Of a stretch of 5,600 bases of DNA, positions 1 through 5,600 are shown piece by piece. The stretch comes from Acidobacteriota bacterium (lineage in GTDB: Bacteria; Acidobacteriota; Vicinamibacteria; Vicinamibacterales; UBA2999). Location of the stretch: positions 1 to 5,600 of the forward strand of contig JACCSI010000005.1 of assembly GCA_013813075.1 (NCBI GenBank), in the 5' to 3' direction. The notes under the pieces were generated by a model. That model did not search any database, had not been told where the DNA came from, and saw only the letters and a list, made by a program, of their open reading frames with translations. The stretch's first letter is position 1. Each line of letters starts with the position of its first letter. The translations under genes and the position numbers were made by a program.

Positions 1-1506
1 ATCGAGCGCGGCCTGCTGGGCGAAAAGACTGGCAAAGGATTTTACGAGCGGCGGAAGAACAGCGCCGGCGAGAGCGAGATCTGGACCCTCGATTTCGATA
101 CCCTCGACTACCGCGCCAAACAGTCGCCGCGCATCCCGTCGATCGAAGCCGGCAAGTCGATGGACGACGTGCGGCAGCGCGTGAGACAGCTGTTCAATGC
201 CAAAGACAAGGCCGGGCAGTTCCTCCGCGAGACGTTGGCGCCGACGCTCGTCTATGCTGCGCGCGTCACCCCGGACATCGCCCATTCACTCGATGACGTC
301 GATCGGGTGATGAGGTGGGGGTTTGCCTGGGAGCTCGGTCCCTTCGAGTTACTTGATGCGATTGGCGTGCGCGAGGTCCTCGACGCAGCCCAGGCCGCCG
401 GTGGTCATGCGGTCGAGGCAGGAGTGCCGCCGATCATCCAGCAGGTGCTCGATGCCAGGCGCAACAGCTTCCGGGACGGATTGGTGCCGTCGGCCGCACC
501 CGGTCTGCTGATTCTGCGGTCGGCACGCGAGCGGAATCGCATCATCAGAAAGAACTCGGGCGCGAGCCTGATCGACCTCGACGACGGGGTCTTTTGCGTC
601 GAGTTCCACTCGAAGATGAACGCCATTGGCGGCGACACCATGCAGATGCTGCAGGCCGGCGTCAAGGAAGCGGCCAAAAACGGGCGCGCACTGGTGGTTG
701 GCAACGACGCGCCAAACTTCTCCGCGGGCGCCAACCTGATGCTGGTCTTACTCGAGGCTCAGGAGGGTAACTGGGACGAGATCAACCTGGGCATCCGCAG
801 TTTCCAGCAAACGACCATGATGCTTCGCTACAGCGATGTGCCGGTCGTGGTCGCACCGGCCGGTCTGGCACTGGGCGGCGGGACCGAAATTGCCTTGCAC
901 GCCGATCGTGTGCAGGCAGCCGCTGAGACCTACATGGGCCTGGTGGAAGTCGGCGTCGGGCTCATCCCTGGCGGCGGTGGCACGAAGGAAATGCTGGTGC
1001 GGGCGATGAGTGCCATGCCCACCCCGCACAGCGACCCTCTGCCTTACGTGCAGCGGGCATTTGAGGCCGTGGCCCTGGCGAAGGTGTCAGCAAGCGGCCC
1101 GGACGCGCGGCGTCTTGGATACCTCTCCGCAACCGATAGCTTCACGATGAACCGGGAGCGTCTGATTGCCGACGCCAAGGCTGTCGCGCTCGCACGGGCG
1201 CGTGACGGCTATGTCAAGCCGCCGCCACGCACCGCGATTCCGGTCGGCGGCGCGTCAGTGGGGGCCGCATTGAAGCTTGGTGTGCATCTGGCGTGGCGCG
1301 CGGGTCGCGCGTCCGACCACGATGCGCTCATTGCCCGAAAGGTGGCGCACATCTTCGCCGGTGGTGATGCGCCGCACGCGACGATGGTCAGCGAGCAGTA
1401 CCTCCTCGACCTCGAGCGTGAGGCGTTCCTGAGCCTGCTTGGAGAGCGAAAGACGCTCGAACGCATTCAGTACACGCTCAAGACCGGAAAGCCGTTGAGG
1501 AACTAG
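1..1506 (+). CDS. fadN: FadN-type 3-hydroxyacyl-CoA dehydrogenase / enoyl-CoA hydratase, C-terminal 501 residues (5' end outside window)
   Basis: Bifunctional beta-oxidation enzyme: it hydrates trans-2-enoyl-CoA and oxidises the 3-hydroxyacyl-CoA with NAD, probably in the cytosol. The frame is open from base 1, so the gene starts upstream. An internal ATG at 160 is not the start, because the first 53 codons already encode conserved protein. Visible residues 4-16 (GLLGEKTGKGFYE) are the typical end of the first 3HCDH C-terminal domain. Residues about 80-125 (with RWGFAWELGPFELLDAIG) are a second 3HCDH-like unit. Residues about 190-335 are a crotonase domain, with the oxyanion segment SAGANL, GGGTE (Glu296) and LVEVGVGLIPGGGGT (Glu316), so both catalytic hydratase acids are present. 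The tail ending KTGKPLRN is typical of FadN. Dehydrogenase-first, hydratase-last order and a family length near 790 residues fit FadN rather than FadB/FadJ. About 290 residues, including the NAD-binding fold, are missing, so dehydrogenase catalytic residues cannot be checked. The next gene begins 2 nt after the stop. Confidence 0.93.
   Translation: MERGLLGEKTGKGFYERRKNSAGESEIWTLDFDTLDYRAKQSPRIPSIEAGKSMDDVRQRVRQLFNAKDKAGQFLRETLAPTLVYAARVTPDIAHSLDDVDRVMRWGFAWELGPFELLDAIGVREVLDAAQAAGGHAVEAGVPPIIQQVLDARRNSFRDGLVPSAAPGLLILRSARERNRIIRKNSGASLIDLDDGVFCVEFHSKMNAIGGDTMQMLQAGVKEAAKNGRALVVGNDAPNFSAGANLMLVLLEAQEGNWDEINLGIRSFQQTTMMLRYSDVPVVVAPAGLALGGGTEIALHADRVQAAAETYMGLVEVGVGLIPGGGGTKEMLVRAMSAMPTPHSDPLPYVQRAFEAVALAKVSASGPDARRLGYLSATDSFTMNRERLIADAKAVALARARDGYVKPPPRTAIPVGGASVGAALKLGVHLAWRAGRASDHDALIARKVAHIFAGGDAPHATMVSEQYLLDLEREAFLSLLGERKTLERIQYTLKTGKPLRN
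1497..1501 (+). promoter_or_regulatory. Ribosome binding site supporting the GTG start of the first hydrolase
   Basis: GAGGA lies inside the last codons of fadN, 7 nt before GTG at 1509. It is the best Shine-Dalgarno match near the beginning of this reading frame. No ATG or other suitable start lies nearby upstream, and this site makes the GTG the preferred initiation codon. The 2-nt gap after the fadN stop suggests translational coupling (inference). Confidence 0.6.
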
Positions 1507-1508
1507 GC

Positions 1509-2312
1509 GTGCAGGTGATCGATCGCGGATCAGGAATGCCGGTGGTGTTGATGCCCGGCCTTCAGGGCCGGTGGGAATGGATGGCGCCCACCGTCGATGC
1601 CCTGGCCGCGCGTTGCCGCGTGGTGACCTACTCGTTGTGCGACGAGCCGTCGAGCGGCTTCCCATGCGATCCCGATCGCGGAATCGACAACTACTTCGCA
1701 CAGCTCGATAAGGTGCTCGACCGCGCCGGCCTCGACCAGGTGGTGCTGATTGGCGTCTCCTATAGCGGCCCCATCGCCGCGGAGTTCGCCCTCCGCCGAC
1801 CGGAACGGGTTCGCGCGCTCGTGCTGGTGTCGGCGCTGCCGACTGATTGGACACTCAACCCGCGCGCTCGCTTCTATTTGCGTGCCCCCTGGCTGCTGAG
1901 CCCGCTTTTTCTCCTCGATGCGCCAACGCGGGCGCTGCCCGAGATCCGTGCGGCGCTTCCGGCGGTGTGGCAGCAACTCCAGTTTTGCGCCGGACAGGTG
2001 AGCCGCGCTGCTCGCGCGACAGTGTCGCCGGCGCGGATGGCGGCCCGTCTGCGGTGGAACGAACAGCACCAGTTCGCCGACTTGACGCCGCTGCTCCAAC
2101 CCGTTCTCGTGATGACCGGCGAGGACGACCTTGACCAGGTCGTTCCGCCCGCGCTGACGCGCCGCTATCTGGCGTGCGTCGCTAACGCCCGCCACCAGGT
2201 GTTGGCGCGAACGGGTCATCTCGGACTATTGACCAGACCAGCAGAGTTTGCTGAGCTCGTCTGCCGGTTTGTCGATGAGACTTCAGAAAATGGCCGACGA
2301 GCCACTGCGTGA
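1509..2312 (+). CDS. Alpha/beta hydrolase (267 aa), substrate unknown, GTG start
   Basis: A cytosolic alpha/beta-hydrolase-fold protein; no signal peptide or membrane segment is seen. The N-terminal strand VVLMPGLQG (residues 12-20) takes the place of the usual HGxxG oxyanion loop. The nucleophile elbow is IGVSYSG (81-87) with Ser84. The acid is in TGEDDLDQVVP, most likely Asp207 (Asp209 is possible), and the base is His237 in RTGHLGLL. The triad order and spacing are those of the MhpC/haloperoxidase-like (Abhydrolase_1/6) group, and 267 residues is a normal length. The fifth position of the GxSxG elbow is Ser86 instead of Gly, with Gly following at 87. A cap-like insert rich in aromatic and Leu residues spans about 115-185. 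The gene starts 2 nt after fadN and overlaps the next gene, so it is co-transcribed with beta-oxidation genes. It could be an esterase, lipase or acyl-CoA thioesterase. The fold is secure, but the substrate is not. Confidence 0.88.
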   Translation: MQVIDRGSGMPVVLMPGLQGRWEWMAPTVDALAARCRVVTYSLCDEPSSGFPCDPDRGIDNYFAQLDKVLDRAGLDQVVLIGVSYSGPIAAEFALRRPERVRALVLVSALPTDWTLNPRARFYLRAPWLLSPLFLLDAPTRALPEIRAALPAVWQQLQFCAGQVSRAARATVSPARMAARLRWNEQHQFADLTPLLQPVLVMTGEDDLDQVVPPALTRRYLACVANARHQVLARTGHLGLLTRPAEFAELVCRFVDETSENGRRATA

Positions 2313-2922
2313 CATCCCCGGTCCGGTCGGACCGCTGGAAGCCGTGCTCGAGCACCCTGCACAGGAGGCGCGGGCGGCGTGTGTCTTTTCACATCCGCAT
2401 CCCTTGCATGGCGGCACCATGCACACGAAAGTGGTGTTTCAGGCCACCAAGGCGCTGGCCCGCATCGGTGTCGCCGTTTTGCGCTTCAACTTTCGTGGCG
2501 TCGGACTCAGTAAGGGCACGCACGATGGCGGACCCGGCGAGATGGACGATTTCCGCGCCGCTCTCGACTACATGGCCGAACGGTATCCGGGCTGCGAGCT
2601 GTGGGCGGCGGGGTTCTCCTTTGGGTCGTGGATTGCGTGGAACGTCGCGCTGGACGACCCGCGCGTCGCGTTACTCCTGGGCATTGGCTTGCCGGTGAAT
2701 CGATTCGACTTCTCCCCCGTCGGATCGAGCGTCAAGGCCAAGTTCCTGATTCATGGCGAGTTCGACGAGCTCATTTCAGTACGCGAGATCCGCAAGTTCT
2801 ATTCCGCGCTGCACGAACCGAAAGAGCTGGCCGTCATCGATGGCGCAAGCCACCTGTTCGACGGCAAGACCACCGAAGTGGGGGAGGCCGTCGAAGACCT
2901 CTTGAAGGATTGGAAAGCATGA
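2290..2922 (+). CDS. Small alpha/beta hydrolase of the COG2945 type (210 aa)
   Basis: A compact cytosolic alpha/beta hydrolase without an evident lid domain. Residues 31-44 read [14 protein letters not shown], the HPHP...GGTM signature of COG2945-type predicted hydrolases, which are distantly like dienelactone hydrolase. [11 protein letters not shown] (67-76) follows. The nucleophile is Ser110 in AAGFSFGSW (a regular GxSxG), the acid is Asp159 in [10 protein letters not shown], and the base is His188 in DGASHLFDG, so the triad is complete. The length is normal for this family. I chose ATG 2290, which gives MADEPLRD and a 23-nt overlap with the preceding hydrolase. ATG 2275 and TTG 2248 are in frame and would extend it by 5 or 14 residues, but the added residues look like read-out of the other frame. 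Its stop overlaps the thiolase start (ATGA). Members are called hydrolase or esterase without a settled substrate. The operon context suggests acyl ester or thioester chemistry (inference). Confidence 0.88.
   Translation: MADEPLRDIPGPVGPLEAVLEHPAQEARAACVFSHPHPLHGGTMHTKVVFQATKALARIGVAVLRFNFRGVGLSKGTHDGGPGEMDDFRAALDYMAERYPGCELWAAGFSFGSWIAWNVALDDPRVALLLGIGLPVNRFDFSPVGSSVKAKFLIHGEFDELISVREIRKFYSALHEPKELAVIDGASHLFDGKTTEVGEAVEDLLKDWKA
2904..2909 (+). promoter_or_regulatory. Ribosome binding site of the thiolase gene
   Basis: GAAGGA lies within the last codons of the upstream hydrolase, 9 nt before ATG 2919. Together with the ATGA stop/start overlap it fixes the thiolase start. The frame stays open upstream to about 2601, but that part only overlaps the hydrolase gene. 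Confidence 0.6.
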
Positions 2923-4088
2923 ACGACGCAGTCATCGTTTCAGCCGTCAGGACGGCCGTTGGCAAGGCGCCTAAAGGCAGGTTGAGCATCATGCGCCCCG
3001 ACGACATGGCCGCAGTAGTGATTCGCGAGGCGCTCAATCGCGCTGCCGGCGTGTCCGCGGCGGATGTGGACGACGTTATATTGGGTTGCGCGATGCCGGA
3101 AGGTGAGCAGGGGCTCAATGTCGCGCGGATCGCGAGCCTCCGCGCCGGTGTGCCAATCGAGGCGTCGGCGGTCACGGTCAACCGGTTCTGCTCGTCTGGC
3201 CTGCAGGCAATTGCCTACGGCGCGGAACGCATCATGCTGGGTGCGGCGGCAGTGGCCATTGCCGGGGGGACCGAGTCGATGAGCATGGTCCCGATGGGGG
3301 GAAACAAGGTGTCGCCCAACCCGGGCCTGATCGACACCTATCCGGATGTCTACCTGTCCACCGGACTGGTCGCCGAGAACCACGCGAGGGAATCCGGCAT
3401 CTCGCGAGACGCACAGGACGCGTTCGCACTCCAGAGCCACCGGCGCGCGATGGCGGCCATCGAGGCCGGGCGATTCACGGCTGAGATCGTGCCGTTGACA
3501 GTGGCAACGGTCGGGACCGACGGCACCGGGAGACGCGAATTCTCGTTCGATACGGACGAAGGCCCGCGCGGGGACACGTCGGCGGCGGCGCTTGCAAAGC
3601 TCCGTCCCGCCTTTCACGCGAGCGGCACCGTTACGGCCGGCAACTCGTCGCAAATCAGCGATGGCGCCGCGGCGGTCGTGATCACGTCCGCCGAGTACGC
3701 CAGGGCGCACGGCTTGACGCCGCTGGCGCGCTTTGTCGCGTACGCCACGGCAGGCGTCGCCCCCGAGCTGTTCGGGATAGGACCCGTGCCAGCGATCAAG
3801 AAGGCACTGAAGATAGCCGGACTGACGCTGGATCAGATTGATTTGATCGAACTCAACGAGGCGTTCGCCGCACAAGTGCTGGCATGTCTCAAGGAGCTGC
3901 CGATCGATTCCGCGAAGTTGAACGTGAATGGTGGCGCGATTGCGTTGGGTCATCCGCTGGGATGCACCGGCGCAAAGCTCACGGCCACGCTGCTTCACGA
4001 AATGCAGCGGCGGGGCAGCACGTACGGGCTGGTCACGATGTGCGTCGGCGGCGGCATGGGCGCGGCCGGGATTTTCGAGAGACTCTGA
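2919..4088 (+). CDS. fadA: 3-ketoacyl-CoA thiolase (acetyl-CoA acyltransferase), 389 aa
   Basis: Catalyses CoA-dependent cleavage of 3-ketoacyl-CoA to acetyl-CoA and a shortened acyl-CoA, the last step of the beta-oxidation cycle. The protein begins [20 protein letters not shown], the standard thiolase start. The acyl-accepting nucleophile is Cys91 in [12 protein letters not shown]. The NEAF motif is at 313-316, with ELNEAFAAQ around it. His345 is in [15 protein letters not shown], and the second active-site Cys375 is in [14 protein letters not shown]. All catalytic residues are present, and 389 residues matches the family length of about 390. [16 protein letters not shown] (121-136) and the neighbouring fadN and fadE favour a degradative FadA/YusK-type enzyme over a biosynthetic acetoacetyl-CoA thiolase; chain-length preference cannot be read from the sequence. 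Translation is probably coupled to the preceding hydrolase through the ATGA overlap. The family is certain, and the symbol is likely. Confidence 0.95.
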   Translation: MNDAVIVSAVRTAVGKAPKGRLSIMRPDDMAAVVIREALNRAAGVSAADVDDVILGCAMPEGEQGLNVARIASLRAGVPIEASAVTVNRFCSSGLQAIAYGAERIMLGAAAVAIAGGTESMSMVPMGGNKVSPNPGLIDTYPDVYLSTGLVAENHARESGISRDAQDAFALQSHRRAMAAIEAGRFTAEIVPLTVATVGTDGTGRREFSFDTDEGPRGDTSAAALAKLRPAFHASGTVTAGNSSQISDGAAAVVITSAEYARAHGLTPLARFVAYATAGVAPELFGIGPVPAIKKALKIAGLTLDQIDLIELNEAFAAQVLACLKELPIDSAKLNVNGGAIALGHPLGCTGAKLTATLLHEMQRRGSTYGLVTMCVGGGMGAAGIFERL

Positions 4089-4093
4089 AGGGA
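4087..4093 (+). promoter_or_regulatory. Ribosome binding site of the acyl-CoA dehydrogenase gene
   Basis: GAAGGGA overlaps the thiolase stop and sits 5 nt before ATG 4099 (7 nt if only GAAGG pairs). It supports that ATG over the in-frame ATG at 4120. Confidence 0.6.
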
Positions 4094-4098
4094 CCTTT

Positions 4099-5600
4099 AT
4101 GGCTACAGCAACTGAGCAGATGATACGAGGCGGCGCGTGGTTGATTGAGCACAGCGATCCATCAACCGTCATGACGCCGGAGCACTTGAGCGACGAACAT
4201 CGTCTCATCGGCCAGACCGCCGCCGAGTTCATCGACAACGAGGTGCTTCCAGCCGTCGAGCGCCTGGAGCAGAAAGACTGGGCGCTCAATCGGGAGCTCG
4301 TTGCCAAGTGCGGCGCGCTCGGCCTGCTCGGCACCAACGTGCCCGAGGAATACGGCGGCGTCGACCTCGACAAGATCGCCACCCTCGTCGTCTCGGAGCA
4401 GTTGTCACGATACTCATCGTTCGGCGCAACATTCGGCGCGCAGGCCAACCTCACGATTCTGCCGATTTACATGTTCGGCACCGACGATCAGAAGAAACGG
4501 TATCTGCCCGGGCTGGTTTCGGGTCAGCAGGTGGGCGCCTACTGCCTGAGCGAATCCGGCTCTGGTTCGGACTCGCTCAGCGCCAAGACCAAGGCGATGC
4601 GCCAGGAAGACGGCAGCTTCGTGCTCTCGGGCGAGAAGATGTGGATCACCAACGGTGGATTCGCCGACATCTACGTCGTCTTCGCCAAGGTCGATGGGGA
4701 GCAGTTCACCGCGTTCATCGTGGAGCGCGCGTGGCCGGGCGTCAGCAGCGGCAAGGAAGAGCACAAGATGGGCTTGCATGGCTCGTCGACCACTCCAGTC
4801 ATCCTGCAGGATGTGACGGTACCGGCGGCAAACGTGCTCGGCGATGTCGGCAAGGGTCACAAAGTCGCGTTCAACGTCCTCAACTTCGGCCGCTTCAAGC
4901 TCGGGGCGATGTGCTCGGGCGGATCACGCGCGGTGATTGGTGAGGCGACGAAGTACGCGGCAACGCGCAAACAGTTCGGCGTGGCGATTGCCACGTTCGG
5001 CGCCATCAAGCACAAGATCGGGGAGATGACGTCCCGCCAATACGCGCTCGAGAGCATGATGTATCGCACCGCAGGCCTGATCGACGCACGGGTCGTCGCA
5101 TCGGGCGAGGGACACGGCGCCCAGCCGATGCTCCAGGCCCTCGAGGAGTTTGCGATAGAAGCGTCCATTGCCAAGGTGCTCGGCAGTGAAGTCATCGATT
5201 ACATCCTCGACGAGAACGTGCAGATTCATGGCGGCAACGGCTACGTGCGCGACTACCCCGCCGAGGGTCACTACCGCGACGCGCGCGTCAACCGCATTTT
5301 CGAAGGCACCAACGAGATCAACCGCCTGCTGATCCCGGGCATGTTGATGAAGCGGGCACTCAAGGGCGAGCTTGCGCTCATCCCCGCGGCAATGAAGCTG
5401 CAGGACGAGATCATGAGCCCGGCGATGTCGCTGCCCGAGGACGACGGCGCGGCGCTGGCAGAAGAGTCGCGCGCGGTGTCGGCCTTCAAGAAGGTCGTCT
5501 TGATGCTGGCCGGAACCGCCATGCAACGCTACGGCGAAAAACTTCAGGACGAACAGGAAGTGCTGAGCTATCTCGCCGACATCCTGATCGACACCTATGC
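4099..5600 (+). CDS. fadE: FadE-type long-chain acyl-CoA dehydrogenase, N-terminal 500 residues (3' end outside window)
   Basis: FAD enzyme that forms trans-2-enoyl-CoA from acyl-CoA and passes electrons to ETF; first step of the cycle. The frame is open from ATG 4099 to the window edge. The N-terminus (IRGGAWLIEHSDP, then TPEHLSDEH) matches the GG-x-FLIE start of Bacillus-type FadE. The N-terminal helical domain spans about 30-145. The middle beta domain carries CLSESGSGSDSLS (149-161), which fits acyl-CoA dehydrogenase signature 1, and MWITNGGFAD (181-190) for flavin contact. The C-terminal helical domain has RKQFG (290-294), QIHGGNGY (375-382) and the catalytic base Glu402 in RIFEGTNEINRLL. 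Residues after about 425 are the extra C-terminal helical region of VLCAD/ACAD9-like members. Family length is near 590-600, so about 90-100 residues are missing. YPAEGHYRD has Gly390 where Arg is common in signature 2. It starts 10 nt after the thiolase stop. Confidence 0.94.
   Translation, partial: MATATEQMIRGGAWLIEHSDPSTVMTPEHLSDEHRLIGQTAAEFIDNEVLPAVERLEQKDWALNRELVAKCGALGLLGTNVPEEYGGVDLDKIATLVVSEQLSRYSSFGATFGAQANLTILPIYMFGTDDQKKRYLPGLVSGQQVGAYCLSESGSGSDSLSAKTKAMRQEDGSFVLSGEKMWITNGGFADIYVVFAKVDGEQFTAFIVERAWPGVSSGKEEHKMGLHGSSTTPVILQDVTVPAANVLGDVGKGHKVAFNVLNFGRFKLGAMCSGGSRAVIGEATKYAATRKQFGVAIATFGAIKHKIGEMTSRQYALESMMYRTAGLIDARVVASGEGHGAQPMLQALEEFAIEASIAKVLGSEVIDYILDENVQIHGGNGYVRDYPAEGHYRDARVNRIFEGTNEINRLLIPGMLMKRALKGELALIPAAMKLQDEIMSPAMSLPEDDGAALAEESRAVSAFKKVVLMLAGTAMQRYGEKLQDEQEVLSYLADILIDTY

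Noticed and set aside
1555..1571. 6-bp inverted repeat CCGGCC/GGCCGG early in the first hydrolase gene
   Set aside because: It encodes conserved residues around the PGLQG loop, has no T-tract, and is likely a chance product of high GC content.
1255..2219. Minus-strand open frames of 199 and 229 codons opposite the fadN end and the first hydrolase
   Set aside because: They are Arg- and Pro-rich shadows of the plus-strand genes, and I see no motif or plausible start context.
2319..2334. Perfect 6-bp GC hairpin (CGGTCC, 4-nt loop, GGACCG) just after the stop of the first hydrolase
   Set aside because: It has no T-tract, so it is not an intrinsic terminator, and it lies inside the coding start of the next gene. 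Short GC stems arise by chance in DNA this GC-rich.
2601..2918. In-frame upstream extension of the thiolase frame
   Set aside because: It overlaps the coding part of the second hydrolase in another frame, looks Arg-rich and non-conserved, and the standard thiolase N-terminus with a ribosome binding site begins at 2919.
4089..4098. Possible promoter between the thiolase and fadE
   Set aside because: The gap is only 10 nt and is filled by the ribosome binding site and spacer. I found no convincing -35/-10 pair near it.
2940..4454. A 504-codon open frame on the minus strand opposite the thiolase and the start of fadE
   Set aside because: It lies wholly antisense to two clearly conserved genes and crosses their junction. 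Its translation shows no recognisable domain and is rich in Arg, His and Cys in the way GC-rich shadow frames are. Long antisense frames are expected when coding sequence is GC-rich in third positions.
4308..4943. A 211-codon plus-strand frame overlapping fadE
   Set aside because: The fadE frame here contains the full dehydrogenase signature and catalytic motifs. The alternative frame is Arg/Gln/His-rich and has no recognisable domain.

Overview
The window is a GC-rich, gene-dense stretch of bacterial chromosome. Five genes lie head to tail on the + strand with almost no intergenic DNA. The gene boundaries are 2 nt, an overlap of about 23 nt, a 4-nt ATGA overlap, and 10 nt. Codons favour G/C in the third position throughout. 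The layout suggests one polycistronic fatty acid beta-oxidation operon whose promoter lies upstream of base 1 and whose end lies beyond base 5600. I see no RNA gene, mobile element, CRISPR array, convincing terminator or promoter. The minus strand holds only shadow reading frames.

Layout: bases 1-1506 hold the last 501 codons of a FadN-type 3-hydroxyacyl-CoA dehydrogenase/enoyl-CoA hydratase. Bases 1509-2312 hold an alpha/beta hydrolase with a GTG start. Bases 2290-2922 hold a second, unrelated small alpha/beta hydrolase of the HPHP...GGTM type (COG2945-like). Bases 2919-4088 hold a complete FadA-type 3-ketoacyl-CoA thiolase. Bases 4099-5600 hold the first 500 codons of a long FadE-type (VLCAD/ACAD9-like) acyl-CoA dehydrogenase that runs off the window.

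How the genes work together: FadE introduces the trans-2 double bond, FadN hydrates it and oxidises the 3-hydroxyacyl-CoA, and FadA cleaves the 3-ketoacyl-CoA to acetyl-CoA and a shortened acyl-CoA. Together they form a full soluble beta-oxidation cycle. The order fadN-fadA-fadE matches the fadNAE arrangement of Bacillus subtilis (yusL-yusK-yusJ). Here two hydrolase genes sit between fadN and fadA. They may supply or release acyl groups (esterase, lipase or thioesterase), but the sequence does not show their substrates.

Organism: high GC plus the Bacillus/Chloroflexi-like FadN/FadE family type suggests a GC-rich soil or environmental bacterium, for example from Acidobacteriota or a similar phylum. 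This placement is a low-confidence inference. The region looks like core metabolism, and I did not find an obviously novel system. The most notable point is the pair of hydrolases embedded in the operon.
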